A stretch of DNA of 64,000 nucleotides from Streptomyces sp. ADI95-17. GTDB lineage: Bacteria > Actinomycetota > Actinomycetes > Streptomycetales > Streptomycetaceae. This document shows positions 6,481 to 16,714 of this stretch, one piece after another. The notes under the pieces are model-generated. The model was not told the origin of the DNA. It saw nothing but the letters and a program-made list of their open reading frames with translations, and searched no databases. The translations under genes and the position numbers were made by a program. The stretch lies in contig NZ_ML123048.1 of NCBI RefSeq assembly GCF_003846175.1, forward strand, positions 812,537-876,536. Direction: 5' to 3'. Every line of letters starts with the position of its first letter. Within the stretch, counting starts at the first letter, position 1.

Positions 6481-9400
6481 CTACGCGGAGGGCAGTTCCT
6501 TCAGCTGGATGTTGCGGAAGGACACATGGTCGTCGGCACCGTGGTTCTGGATGCCGATGTAGCCGCTCTTCAGGCTGCGTACCGGATCGGTGTTGGTGAA
6601 GTCGTTGATCTTCACTCCGTTGAGGAAGACCTGGAGACGTTCGCCCTTGACCTTGATCTCGTAGCTGTTCCACTGGCCGGGCGGCCGCAGGACCTGGTCA
6701 CGGGCCTTGGCGTTGGCCGCCTTGAAGGTGTAGATCGAGCCCGTGGTGCGGTCGGCCGCGTCGGAGGCGTCGATCTGGACCTCGTAGCCGTTGTTCACCG
6801 CGGACCAGGGGTCGTCGGACTCCGGGAAGCCGACGAAGACACCGGAGTTGTCGTCGCCCTGCATCTTCCAGTCGAGCTTGAGCGAGTACGACCCCAGCTC
6901 CTTGGCCTGGTAGGTGAGCAGGCCCATGCCGCCCTCGGAGCGCAGTTCACCGTCGACGACGTCGAACTTCCCGGGGCCCGCCTGCTTCCAGCCTTCGAGC
7001 GTCTTGCCGTTGAAGATCGACCGGTAGCCGGTGTCGGGCTTGCAGTCGGCCTTCACCTGGCCGGCCGCGTACCGCATGCCGCCGAGGAGCAGCTTGCGGA
7101 AGTCCGCTTCGGCGTAGGACTCCTTGGTGTGGCCGAGGCCGGTGTAGAAGGAGCGGCCGCCCTGGTAGGTCTGGCACCAGGTGATGGGGTGGTCGCCCTT
7201 CATGGTGCCGCCGGTGTAGGTGGTCTCGTCGAGGGTGGCGAGCACCTTGGCCTGACTGCGTGGATTCGTGCGGTAGTTGTACCACTCGTCGGTGCGGTTC
7301 CACTCGTCACCGAGGTGTGCGGTGGCGGGGTGGTCGTGGTCCTCGACGCGGACGGTGGCGGGCTGGATGGCGGGGTGCGAGGAGAAGTACGCCCCGACGA
7401 GTCCGCCGTAGAACGCCCAGTCGTACTCGGTGTCCGCCGCCGCGTGGACGCCCATGTAGCCGCCGCCGGTGGCCACGTAGTTCTCGAACGCCTTCTGCTG
7501 GTCGGCGTTGAGCACGTCGCCGGTGGTGGAGAGGAAGACGACGGCGTCGTAGCGGGCCAGGTTGCTGGTGGTGAACTGGCCGGCCGTCTCCGTGGCGTCG
7601 ACGGTGATGTTGCTGTCCTTGCCGAGTTCCTTCAGCGCAGCGATGCCGTCCGGAATCGCGTCGTGCCGGAAGCCGGCCGTCTTCGAGAAGACCAGGATCC
7701 GCTTGGCGGCCTTGTCGGGGGCGCTGTTGGAGAGCTCGAAGTCGTCGATGTCGTAGAGCGCTCCGGCGCCGCCCTTGAAGACCAGGAAGAGTTCGGTGGA
7801 CTTCTTCGGGACGCCGCGCAGCGGTACGTCGATGTCCTGGAAGTTGTCCCAGGCACCGGTCACCGGGACGGGTGCGGAGCCGAGGATCTTGCCGGTCGGC
7901 GAGCCGGTCCGGACTTCGAGGAAGCCGCCGGCTCCGCCGGAGGAGATCCGTGCGGTCAGCTTGGTGGATCCGGTCAGGAGGTACGGCTTGAAGGAGATCC
8001 AGTCGTCGTTGTGGATGTCACCGACAGTCTTGCCGCCGTGCGCGGTGGCCTTGTTCTGCGGGGCGACGCCGTGCGAGTCGCCGTAGTGCTCGGCCTGCCG
8101 GTGGCGCGGCTGGAGCTCGGACTGGTCATGGCCGGACAGGGGGGCCTGGCCGCCTCCGCCGCCGTCCGTGTACGAGGCGTCGATGACGCCGAAGATGTTG
8201 GCGTTGGGATCGTGTCCGCCGTCCATCTCCGTCTTGATGGTGCCGGAGCAGCCGTGCGCCGAGGTGATGGGGTGGCCGTGGCTGTCGTGGCCGAGGATGA
8301 AGCGGACCTCGACCTTCGAGCAGTCGATGGTTCCGTCCTCGGGGTCGGTGACGGTCACCTTGAACGGGATCTCGTCGCCGAAGGAGAACAGCTGCCCGTC
8401 ACCGGGGAGTTCCAGGTTCACCTTGGGTGCGGTGTTGCCGACCGTCACATGGACGTTGGCCGAGCCGGTGCGGCCGGTGGGGTCCGTCGCGGTGACGGTG
8501 GCGGTGTAGGTGCCGTTCTTCTTGTACGTGTACGTCGGGTCGGCGGCGGTCGATGTGCCGCCGTCCCCGAAGTCCCAGCTGTAGCTGAGGGTGTCGCCGT
8601 CGGCGTCGGTGGTTCCGGCCGAGGAGAAGGCGACCTTGAGGGGTGCGGTGCCCGAGGTCTTGTCGGCACTCGCCTCGGCGATCGGCGATCGTCCGCCGGT
8701 GGCGTTCTCGATGCGGTAGAGCGCCGAGTTCTGGTCGCCGCCGAAGTAGCCGGTCCCGTAGTCCAGGACGTACAGCGCTCCGTCGGGACCGAACGTCATG
8801 TCCATCACCTGGGTTCCCGACCACGGGAAGGCGTTGATGGACTTGACCGTGCCCTCGGTGTCCTGGTCGATGCGCTTGATCCAGCGCCGGCCGAACTCAC
8901 CGGCGAAGAAGTTGCCGTCGTAGGCCTCGGGGAACTTCACCGGCGAGTCGAGGGCGGCGTCGTAGTGGTAGACGGGTCCGCCCATCGGGGACTCGGAGCC
9001 GGTGCCGAACTCGGGCACGGATCCGCCGTCGTACGGGATCCAGGCGGGCTGGGCCGGCGGCAGGTCGACCAGTCCGGTGTTGTACCGGGAGGTGTTCTTG
9101 GGCGCCGCGCAGTCGAAGGCCGCACCGGAGGTCTTGGTCGCGAAGTCGTAGTCGATGAACGGGTCGTTCTTCCCGGTGCAGAACGGCCAGCCGAAGTTGC
9201 CGGCCTTGGTGACACGGGCGAACTCGACCTGTCCGGCCGGTCCGCGCTTCGGGTCGGCAGCACCGGCGTCGGGCCCGTAGTCACCGACGTACACGATGCC
9301 GGTGGGCTTGTCGACGGTGAAGCGGAAGGGGTTGCGGAAGCCCATCGCGTAGATCTCGGGCCGGGTCTTGTCGGTGCCCGGGGCGAAGAGGTTGCCGTCG

Positions 9401-10209
9401 GGGACGGTGTAGGTGCCGTCGTCGGCGACCTTGATGCGGAGGATCTTGCCGCGCAGGTCGTTGGTGTTCCCGGCGCTGCGACGGGCGTCGAACACGGGGT
9501 TGCGGTCCGGCCGGTCGTCGATCGGGGTGTAGCCGTCGGAGGCGAACGGGTTGGAGTCGTCGCCGGTCGACAGGTAGAGGTTGCCCTGCGCGTCGAAGTC
9601 GATGTCACCGCCGACGTGGCAGCAGATGCCGCGCGAGGCCGGGATGTCGAGGACCTTCTTCTCGCTGGCGGTGTCGAGCGTGCCGTCCTCCTTGAGGACG
9701 AAGCGCGAGAGCCGGTTCACTCCGTCGAACTTGGCGAAGTCGGCGGCGGTGCCGTTCTCCGGGGCGTCTCCGGACGGGGTGTCCAGCGGGGGCGCGTAGT
9801 AGAGATAGATCGCCCGGTTCTTGCTGAAGTCCGGGTCGACGCCGACGCCCTGGAGGCCCTCCTCGTCGTGGGAGTAGACGGGCAGGACACCGGCGAGGGT
9901 GGTGTCGCCGCCGCTGTCGGTGAGCCAGAGTTCGCCGCCGCGCGCGGTGTGCAGGACGCTGCGGTCGGGGAGCACCGCCAGCGTCATGGGCTCGCCGGTC
10001 TCGGCGACTCCCTTGGCGAGGGTGACCTGCTGGAACTCCTCGGCCGCCGCGTCGGTGGCGGCCGGCGAGGACGGTCCCGTCGCGGCTGCTCCGGGCGTGG
10101 CGCCCAGGGCCAGGGTGGCCGCGGCGAGCAGGCCGCCGGTGAACAGCGCGAGGGATTTGCGGACGCGGAGCCGTGTTCTGCTCCTGTTGCGGGTGGTGGT
10201 TCGGTGCAC
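6481..10209 (-). CDS. Secreted multidomain ThuA / PQQ-type sugar dehydrogenase / 3-keto-disaccharide hydrolase protein
   Basis: 1242 residues from GTG at 10209, chosen because GGAGG lies 5 nt upstream and a signal peptide follows at once (RKSLALFTGGLLAAATLALG, cleavage near ATG-AAATG). Domains in order: a glucose/sorbosone-dehydrogenase-type six-blade propeller (about 55-500; GICCHVGGDIDFD, YAMGFRNPFRF, VLDYGTGYFGG), a PKD domain (about 505-595; SYSWDFGDG), a spacer, a CBM6-like beta-sandwich (about 715-825), a ThuA-like domain (about 833-1050; VFSKTAGFRHDAIPDG, GGGYMGVHAAADTEYDW) and a C-terminal DUF1080 domain (about 1056-1240; SIFNGKTLEGWKQ), the family now linked to 3-keto-disaccharide hydrolysis. 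It closes the sugar-transport operon. It could oxidise and split glycosides outside the cell; cofactor use is not certain. Confidence 0.88.
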   Translation of the reverse strand: MHRTTTRNRSRTRLRVRKSLALFTGGLLAAATLALGATPGAAATGPSSPAATDAAAEEFQQVTLAKGVAETGEPMTLAVLPDRSVLHTARGGELWLTDSGGDTTLAGVLPVYSHDEEGLQGVGVDPDFSKNRAIYLYYAPPLDTPSGDAPENGTAADFAKFDGVNRLSRFVLKEDGTLDTASEKKVLDIPASRGICCHVGGDIDFDAQGNLYLSTGDDSNPFASDGYTPIDDRPDRNPVFDARRSAGNTNDLRGKILRIKVADDGTYTVPDGNLFAPGTDKTRPEIYAMGFRNPFRFTVDKPTGIVYVGDYGPDAGAADPKRGPAGQVEFARVTKAGNFGWPFCTGKNDPFIDYDFATKTSGAAFDCAAPKNTSRYNTGLVDLPPAQPAWIPYDGGSVPEFGTGSESPMGGPVYHYDAALDSPVKFPEAYDGNFFAGEFGRRWIKRIDQDTEGTVKSINAFPWSGTQVMDMTFGPDGALYVLDYGTGYFGGDQNSALYRIENATGGRSPIAEASADKTSGTAPLKVAFSSAGTTDADGDTLSYSWDFGDGGTSTAADPTYTYKKNGTYTATVTATDPTGRTGSANVHVTVGNTAPKVNLELPGDGQLFSFGDEIPFKVTVTDPEDGTIDCSKVEVRFILGHDSHGHPITSAHGCSGTIKTEMDGGHDPNANIFGVIDASYTDGGGGGQAPLSGHDQSELQPRHRQAEHYGDSHGVAPQNKATAHGGKTVGDIHNDDWISFKPYLLTGSTKLTARISSGGAGGFLEVRTGSPTGKILGSAPVPVTGAWDNFQDIDVPLRGVPKKSTELFLVFKGGAGALYDIDDFELSNSAPDKAAKRILVFSKTAGFRHDAIPDGIAALKELGKDSNITVDATETAGQFTTSNLARYDAVVFLSTTGDVLNADQQKAFENYVATGGGYMGVHAAADTEYDWAFYGGLVGAYFSSHPAIQPATVRVEDHDHPATAHLGDEWNRTDEWYNYRTNPRSQAKVLATLDETTYTGGTMKGDHPITWCQTYQGGRSFYTGLGHTKESYAEADFRKLLLGGMRYAAGQVKADCKPDTGYRSIFNGKTLEGWKQAGPGKFDVVDGELRSEGGMGLLTYQAKELGSYSLKLDWKMQGDDNSGVFVGFPESDDPWSAVNNGYEVQIDASDAADRTTGSIYTFKAANAKARDQVLRPPGQWNSYEIKVKGERLQVFLNGVKINDFTNTDPVRSLKSGYIGIQNHGADDHVSFRNIQLKELPSA

Positions 10210-10440
10210 GAGTGTCCTCCGGGGTGTGCCGGTTGTACGGGCGGGGTGCTGCCGTGCCGTGCTGCGCGGGGACTGCCGCGCGGGTCGTCCGGGGTGCGTG
10301 GGACACCGGCGACCCGAGTCATGTCGTGTACACGTTGTGGACCGTAGACCTGTTCGTCCGGGACGGAAAGGCCTTGCGCAGCGGTCCGGTTGAACTTTTT
10401 CCTGCGTCAGGACAAAGCGGGACGAGGGCAGGGGTGGGCG
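10210..10440. promoter_or_regulatory. Upstream region of the mosaic gene with a 10-bp palindrome
   Basis: Non-coding stretch between the isomerase hairpin and the mosaic-gene start. It contains the perfect palindrome CGTGTACACG at 10325-10334, about 115 bp upstream of the GTG, and a GGAGG ribosome site near 10215-10219. The palindrome could be a repressor site; the regulator is not identifiable. No gene is seen. Confidence 0.4.
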
Positions 10441-10476
10441 CGGGACGGCCTCGGAGCTCTCTCCCGGCCCGTCCCG
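10441..10476 (-). terminator. Terminator hairpin after the sugar isomerase gene
   Basis: Inverted repeat CGGGACGGCC (10441-10450) with GGCCCGTCCCG (10466-10476), one bulged base, loop of 15, located 32 nt past the stop at 10509. It suggests that the mosaic gene has at least some expression from its own promoter. Confidence 0.55.
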
Positions 10477-10508
10477 CCTCTGGAGCCGCCACCCCCGGCG
10501 GGAGTCGG

Positions 10509-11513
<1,005 letters not shown>

Positions 11514-11525
11514 GGGCAGGGCCTC

Positions 11526-12764
11526 CTAGAGAGCCACGGGGGTGTGTACGGAGTTCTTCTCGGCGCTCTCCTCCACCGCTGCGAGCACCCGCTGCACCTG
11601 GAGTCCGTCGGCGAACGACGGTGCGGGGGCGGTCCCTTCGGCGATCGTCCGCACCAGGTCGCGGGCCTGGTGGACGAAGGTGTGCTCGTAGCCGAGGGCG
11701 TGGCCCGGCGGCCACCACGCCTCCAGGTAGGGGTGTTGGGGTTCGGTGACCAGGACGCGCCGGAACCCCGCCGTGGCGGCGGGTTCGTTGTGGTCGTGGA
11801 AGGAAAGTTCGTTGAGCCGTTCCAGATCGAAGGCGAGCGAGCCGCGCTCCCCGTTGATCTCCAGCCGCAGTGCGTTCTTCCGTCCGGCCGCCATCCGGGT
11901 CGCCTCGAACGAGGCCAGCGCCCCGGAGGCGAGCCGGCCGGTGAACAGCGCCGCGTCGTCGACGGTCACCGCCCCTCGCGCACCGGCGTCCGCCGCTCCG
12001 GACAGCCCGGCCGACGGGCCCGCGAGCCGCGGCCGTTCGCGTACGAAGGTCTCACTGACCGCCGACACCCCGACCAGCGGCTCCCCCGCCAGATACTGGG
12101 CCAGGTCGACGATGTGCGCGCCCAGGTCGCCGAGCGCGCCCGAGCCGGCGCGCTCGCGTTCCAGCCGCCAGGTGAGCGGCGATTCGGGGTCGACGAGCCA
12201 GTCCTGGAGGTAGGCGGCGCGGACGTGGCGCAGAGTGCCGAGCCGCCCCTGGACGATCAGCTGCCGGGCGTAGGTGATCGCGGGCACCCGGCGGTAGTTG
12301 AAGCCCACCATGGCGACCTGGCCGCGGGCCGCCGCGCGCGCCGCGGCCTCGGTCATCGCCTCGGCCTCGGCGACCGTGTTGGCGAGCGGCTTCTCGCACA
12401 GCACGTGCTTGCCCGCCTCCAGGGCGGCGATGGCGATCTCGGCATGGCTGTCGCCGGGGGTGCAGATGTCGACGAGTTGCACATCGTCCCGGGCGATGAG
12501 CGCGCGCCAGTCGGTCTCGGCCGCCGCCCAGCCGAGGCGGGCGGCGGCCGCGTCGACCGCGGCCCGGTCGCGGCCGCAGACCGCGGCGAGAGCCGGTTTC
12601 ATCGGCAGGTCGAAGACGTGTCCCGCGGTGCGCCAGCCCTGTGAGTGGGCGGCGCCCATGAACGCGTATCCGACCATGCCGACTCCGAGCACCGGCACAC
12701 TCGTCGCCGGTCGCTGCGTCGGCGGCGCTGCGGCCTCCTGATCCGTCTCTTCCCTACGGGCCAT
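11526..12764 (-). CDS. Gfo/Idh/MocA-family oxidoreductase
   Basis: 412 residues, NAD(P)-dependent sugar or cyclitol dehydrogenase. The Rossmann start VPVLGVGMVGYAFMGAAHSQGW follows a 22-residue polar extension; the family signature VLCEKPLANTVAEAEAM contains the catalytic-site lysine, and GALGDLGAHIVDLAQYLAG provides the D-x3-H pair. The ATG has an AGGAGGA box 8 nt upstream. The gene sits between the solute-binding lipoprotein and the TIM-barrel isomerase of the sugar operon. It most likely oxidises an imported or extracellularly released sugar at a ring hydroxyl, or reverses that oxidation. Length is slightly above the usual 350-390 because of loops around 225-260. Confidence 0.9.
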   Translation of the reverse strand: MARREETDQEAAAPPTQRPATSVPVLGVGMVGYAFMGAAHSQGWRTAGHVFDLPMKPALAAVCGRDRAAVDAAAARLGWAAAETDWRALIARDDVQLVDICTPGDSHAEIAIAALEAGKHVLCEKPLANTVAEAEAMTEAAARAAARGQVAMVGFNYRRVPAITYARQLIVQGRLGTLRHVRAAYLQDWLVDPESPLTWRLERERAGSGALGDLGAHIVDLAQYLAGEPLVGVSAVSETFVRERPRLAGPSAGLSGAADAGARGAVTVDDAALFTGRLASGALASFEATRMAAGRKNALRLEINGERGSLAFDLERLNELSFHDHNEPAATAGFRRVLVTEPQHPYLEAWWPPGHALGYEHTFVHQARDLVRTIAEGTAPAPSFADGLQVQRVLAAVEESAEKNSVHTPVAL

Positions 12765-12836
12765 CGGGGCTTCCTCCTCGTCGGTCGTTCGATGAATACG
12801 GCAGGAGGGACGGTCAGCACCCCCCTGCGGGGCGGA

Positions 12837-13874
12837 TCAGCTGAAGCCCGTCGGCAGGTACTGCTCGATGTTCTCCTTGGTGACCACCGCCGAGTAGAGG
12901 GTGAGGCTGGTCGGGATCTCCAGCTCGGCCAGGCCGCCGACGCCCTTGCCCTGGGCCAGCGCGCGGGCCAGGTCGATGGCGGACGCGGCCATCGTCGGCG
13001 GATAGAGCACGGTGGCCTTCAGGACGCTGTTGTCGGCCTTGATGGCGTCCATCGCGGACTTGGCCCCGGCACCGCCGACCATCAGGAACTCGTCCCGGCC
13101 GGCCTGCTGGATGGCGCGCAGCGCGCCCACGCCCTGGTCGTCGTCGTGGTTCCACAGCGCGTCGATCTTCTTCTGCGCCTGGAGGAGCTGGGCCATCTTC
13201 GCCTGGCCGGACTCGACGGTGAAGTCGGCGGCCTGACGGGCCACCAGTTTGATGTTGGGGTAGTTCTTCAGCGCGTCGGCGAAGCCCTGGCTGCGCTGCT
13301 TGGTGAGCTCCAGGTTGTCGATCCCCGCCAGCTCGACGACCTTGGCGTCCGCCTTGTCCTTGAGCTGTTCGCCGATGTACGTGCCGGCGTTGAGACCCAT
13401 GCCGTAGTTGTCGCCGCCGACCCAGCAGCGGTAGGCCTGCGGGGAGGCGAAGATCCGGTCCAGGTTGACGACGGGGATGCCCGCCCGCATCGCTTCCAGG
13501 CCGACCTGGGTGAGCGCCTTGCCGTCGGCCGGGAGGATGACCAGGACATCGACCTTCTTGTTGATGAGGGTCTTGACCTGGCCGATCTGGGCGGCGGTGT
13601 CGTTGGAGCCCTCGGTGGCCTCCAGTGTCACCTCGGAGTACTCGGCCGCCCGCGACTTGGCGTTCTCGTTGATGGCGTTGAGCCAGCCGTGGTCGGCCTG
13701 CGGACCCGCGAAGCCGATGGTGACGGGCTTGCCGGGCTTGTTGTCGGCGGCGGGGCCGGTGCTCCTGGCGGTGTCCTCGGTCTTGGGGTCGTTGCTGGTG
13801 CAGGCGGTGAGCAGGGCGCCCGCGGAGACGGCTGCGGTGCCGAAGAGCAGTCGTCTGCGGCTGGTTTCTGGCAT
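12837..13874 (-). CDS. Sugar ABC transporter substrate-binding lipoprotein (RbsB type)
   Basis: 345 residues from ATG at 13874. An in-frame ATG at 13892 exists, but the AAGGG box fits the downstream start better. The N-terminus MPETSRRRLLFGTAAVSAGALLTAC combines a twin-arginine-like RRR with a lipobox LTAC, so Cys25 is the probable lipidated residue. The mature part is a periplasmic-binding-protein type 1 fold: VTIGFAGPQADHGWLNAINENAK, VLVILPADGKALTQVGLEAMRAGIPVVNLDRIF, ALWNHDDDQGVGALRAIQQAG. It delivers a ribose-type monosaccharide or cyclitol to the adjacent permease and ATPase. The gene follows the permease by 71 nt. Confidence 0.93.
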   Translation of the reverse strand: MPETSRRRLLFGTAAVSAGALLTACTSNDPKTEDTARSTGPAADNKPGKPVTIGFAGPQADHGWLNAINENAKSRAAEYSEVTLEATEGSNDTAAQIGQVKTLINKKVDVLVILPADGKALTQVGLEAMRAGIPVVNLDRIFASPQAYRCWVGGDNYGMGLNAGTYIGEQLKDKADAKVVELAGIDNLELTKQRSQGFADALKNYPNIKLVARQAADFTVESGQAKMAQLLQAQKKIDALWNHDDDQGVGALRAIQQAGRDEFLMVGGAGAKSAMDAIKADNSVLKATVLYPPTMAASAIDLARALAQGKGVGGLAELEIPTSLTLYSAVVTKENIEQYLPTGFS

Positions 13875-13945
13875 GGCTGTCAAACCCTTCATCCGGTGCG
13901 TGGCATGTCGCGTGGGGCGGGAGGGGCGGTGGGTGAGGCGGTGGG

Positions 13946-14995
13946 TCAGGTCTCGCCGTGCGCCGATGTGCGGCGCTGGACCAGTACGGCGGCGACGATG
14001 ATCGCCCCCTTGGCGATCTGCTGGACGTCGCTCTGCAGATTGTTGAGCGCGAAGATGTTGGTGATGGTGGTGAAGACCAGCACACCGAGCACGGAGCCGA
14101 CGATGGTGCCGCGTCCCCCGCTGAGCAGGGTGCCGCCGATGATCGCGGCCGCGATGGCGTCCAGCTCGTACAGATTGCCGTTGGTGTTCTGTCCCGAGCC
14201 GGACAGGATGATCAGCATGAAGGCGGCGATGCCGCAGCACAGTCCGGAGAGCAGATAGAGGTACAGCCGCTGGCGCCGTACGTCGATGCCGGCCAGCCTG
14301 GCGGCCTCCGCGTTGCCGCCGACCGCGACCGTGCGCCGTCCGAAGGTCGTACGGTTCAGCACCAGCCAGCCGACGACGGTCACCGCGGCGAACATCATCA
14401 CCAGCGGCGGGATGCCGAGGAAGTAGGAGTCCGGAAGGCCCAGGTCGAGGACCGACTTGACGGTGACGATCTGGGTCCTGCCGTCGGTGATCTGGAGGGC
14501 GAGCCCGCGGGCCGAGGCGAGCATGGCCAGCGTCGCGATGAACGGCACCATCCGCCCGTACGCGATGAGCAGCCCGTTCACCAGCCCGGCACCGAGCCCG
14601 ACGATCACCGCGGTGAACAGGATCCCCGCGAAGCCGTACTCCTGGGTGGCGACCGTGGTCGCCCACACCGAGGCGAGTGCGACCATCGCACCGACCGACA
14701 GGTCGATGCCACCGCTGGTGATGACGAAGGTCATCCCGACGGTGACGACCCCGATGACGGACGACTGGGTCAGGATCAGCTGGAGGTTCCCGGTGTCCAG
14801 GAAGGCGTCGGGCTCGGTGAATCCGCCGACGACGACCAGTGCGGCGAGGACTCCGAGGAGCGACAGGTTACGGACGTCCAGGCGCAGGCCGCCGCTGCGT
14901 GCGGGGCCGTCCTTCTTCCGGGGTCCGGAGACCTGGGCGGCGGCGGCCCCCCTGTCCGGCCTGCCCTGCTGCGTCGGGGAAACGGGCTGCGTCAT
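13946..14995 (-). CDS. Sugar ABC transporter permease (RbsC type)
   Basis: 349 residues with about eight to ten hydrophobic helices. Family signatures are GVVTVGMTFVITSGGIDLSVGAMVALASV and the cytoplasmic-loop piece NAEAARLAGIDVRRQRLYLYLLSGLCCGIAAFM, followed by LYELDAIAAAIIGGTLLSGGRGTIVGSVLG. The first 37 residues are polar and cytoplasmic. The ATG overlaps the ATPase stop (ATGA), so subunits are made in a coupled way. One permease gene suggests a homodimeric channel, as in ribose-type importers. Confidence 0.94.
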   Translation of the reverse strand: MTQPVSPTQQGRPDRGAAAAQVSGPRKKDGPARSGGLRLDVRNLSLLGVLAALVVVGGFTEPDAFLDTGNLQLILTQSSVIGVVTVGMTFVITSGGIDLSVGAMVALASVWATTVATQEYGFAGILFTAVIVGLGAGLVNGLLIAYGRMVPFIATLAMLASARGLALQITDGRTQIVTVKSVLDLGLPDSYFLGIPPLVMMFAAVTVVGWLVLNRTTFGRRTVAVGGNAEAARLAGIDVRRQRLYLYLLSGLCCGIAAFMLIILSGSGQNTNGNLYELDAIAAAIIGGTLLSGGRGTIVGSVLGVLVFTTITNIFALNNLQSDVQQIAKGAIIVAAVLVQRRTSAHGET

Positions 14996-16518
14996 GACGT
15001 CGGGCTCCCTTCCATCACTAGGTCGAGTACGCGGTGCTCGTCGAGCTCCCGGGCGTCGGCCGTATGCACGACGCGGCCCTCGCGGAGCACCAGCACCCGG
15101 TCGGCGAGGCCCAGCACTTCGGGCACCTCGCTGGAGACGAGCAGGACGGCGAGGCCTTCGTCGGCCAGCCGGCGGATCACGGCGTACAGCTCGGCGCGGG
15201 CGCCGACGTCGACGCCGCGGGTCGGTTCGTCGAGCAGCAGGACCCGGCAGCCGCGCAGCAGCCAGCGGGCCAGGACCGCCTTCTGCTGGTTGCCGCCGGA
15301 GAGCGTACGGACGGGGGTGTCCGGGTTGTCGGGGCGCAGCGAGAGTTCGCGGGTGGCCTCGCGGGCCGCCCGGCGTTCGGCCCCGCGGTCGATCCAGCCC
15401 GCCCTGGCGAAGCGGGACATCGAGGAGACGGAGACATTGCGGGTGACGGATTCCAGCATCAGCAGGGCCTGTGCCTTGCGCTCCTCGGGGGCGAGGCCGA
15501 TTCCGGCGGCGACGGCCGCGCGGACGCTGCCGGGCCGCAGTGGTTTCCCGGCCACGGTCACCCGTCCGGCGCTCGGCTTGCGGGCGCCGTAGACGGTCTC
15601 CAGGATCTCGGAGCGTCCCGAGCCGACGAGTCCGGCCAGGCCCACGATCTCGCCGGGCCTCAACTCCAGGTCCACCGGGGCGAATTCGCCCTTCCTGGCC
15701 AGCCCCTCGACCTTCAGGACGGGCTGCGCCCCGGCCGTGCCCGCGCGGTCCGCGGTACGCGGCGGGAAGACGTACTCGACGTTGCGGCCGGTCATCATGG
15801 CAACGATGTCGCGTGTCGGGGTGGACTCGGCGGGCAGCCCCACCGCCACGGCGCGGCCGTCCTTGAGCACGGTCACCCGGTCGCCGATCCGGCGGATCTC
15901 CTCCAGGCGGTGCGAGATGTAGACGACGGCGACGCCGTCGGCGGTGAGCGAGTCGACGGTGCGGAAGAGGTTGTCGACCTCGTCCGGGTCGAGTGCGGCG
16001 GACGGCTCGTCCATGACGATGAGCCGTACGTCGTGCGAGAGCGCCCTCGCCATGGAGACGATCTGCTGCTGGGCGGCGGACAGTTCGCCGACCGGGCGGG
16101 CGGGATCGATCTCCGGGTGGCCGAGCCGCTTCAGCAGCGCGGCGGCGGCCGTGCGGCCCTCGCGGGTGCGGACGACGAAGCGGGCGGTGGTGGGTTCATG
16201 ACCGAGAAAGACGTTCTCGGCGACGGACAGGCCCTCGACCAGGTCGAGTTCCTGGTAGATGGTGGCGATGCCCAGCCGCATGGCGGCGATGGGCGACTTC
16301 AGCGCGACCGGTTCGCCGCGCCAGGTGATCTCGCCGTCGTCGGGCTGGTGGGCCCCGGCGAGCACCTTGATCAGGGTGGATTTACCGGCGCCGTTCTGCC
16401 CGAGGAGACAGTGGACTTCGCCGGCCTGGACCTCCAGGTCCACGCCGTCGAGGGCGCGCACTCCGGGGAACGACTTGGTGATGCCGGACATGGTGAGCAG
16501 GGGTGGTTCTGGTGCCAT
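14992..16518 (-). CDS. Sugar ABC transporter ATP-binding protein (RbsA type, two NBDs)
   Basis: 508 residues with two fused nucleotide-binding domains, as in RbsA/MglA. The N-terminal domain has Walker A LLGQNGAGKSTLIK, signature VGELSAAQQQIVSMARALS and Walker B LIVMDEPSAALD. The C-terminal domain has a degenerate Walker A (GLVGSGRSEI), signature RTLSGGNQQKAVLARWLL and Walker B VLLLDEPTRGVD. Such asymmetry is normal for this family. An AGGGG box lies 7 nt before the ATG. It is the first transporter gene of the operon, starting 196 nt downstream of the ROK regulator stop. Substrate is probably a monosaccharide or cyclitol. Confidence 0.94.
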   Translation of the reverse strand: MAPEPPLLTMSGITKSFPGVRALDGVDLEVQAGEVHCLLGQNGAGKSTLIKVLAGAHQPDDGEITWRGEPVALKSPIAAMRLGIATIYQELDLVEGLSVAENVFLGHEPTTARFVVRTREGRTAAAALLKRLGHPEIDPARPVGELSAAQQQIVSMARALSHDVRLIVMDEPSAALDPDEVDNLFRTVDSLTADGVAVVYISHRLEEIRRIGDRVTVLKDGRAVAVGLPAESTPTRDIVAMMTGRNVEYVFPPRTADRAGTAGAQPVLKVEGLARKGEFAPVDLELRPGEIVGLAGLVGSGRSEILETVYGARKPSAGRVTVAGKPLRPGSVRAAVAAGIGLAPEERKAQALLMLESVTRNVSVSSMSRFARAGWIDRGAERRAAREATRELSLRPDNPDTPVRTLSGGNQQKAVLARWLLRGCRVLLLDEPTRGVDVGARAELYAVIRRLADEGLAVLLVSSEVPEVLGLADRVLVLREGRVVHTADARELDEHRVLDLVMEGSPTS

Positions 16519-16605
16519 GACGAATCCCCTCGGCGAATGGGGTCTCCCCTGCTCGAACGCAGCCGAGTGCTGGGGGAAGGCCGATGAGCGGGCAGGGCTG
16601 TACCA

Positions 16606-16686
16606 GGTGCGGTGGTGCGGGTGTTCCCGGCGCTCCCGGTGTTCCGGGTGCGGTGGTGCGGTGTTCCCGGCGCTCCCGGTGTTCCG
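16606..16686. repeat. Intergenic 40-bp direct repeat, 2 copies
   Basis: Two almost identical copies of a 40-41 bp unit lie back to back at about 16606-16646 and 16647-16686, each containing GTGTTCCCGGCGCTCCCGG. They sit between the ROK gene stop and the ABC ATPase start, so they belong to the leader of the transport operon or the tail of the ROK transcript. Role unknown. Confidence 0.85.
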
Positions 16687-16714
16687 GGTGCGCCCCTGTG
16701 CTGCCGGCCCGGGG

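Noticed and set aside
6370..10347. A very long open frame on the plus strand opposite the mosaic gene.
   Set aside because: Gly/Val-rich antisense frame typical of GC-rich DNA; the minus strand shows signal peptide, domains and ribosome site.
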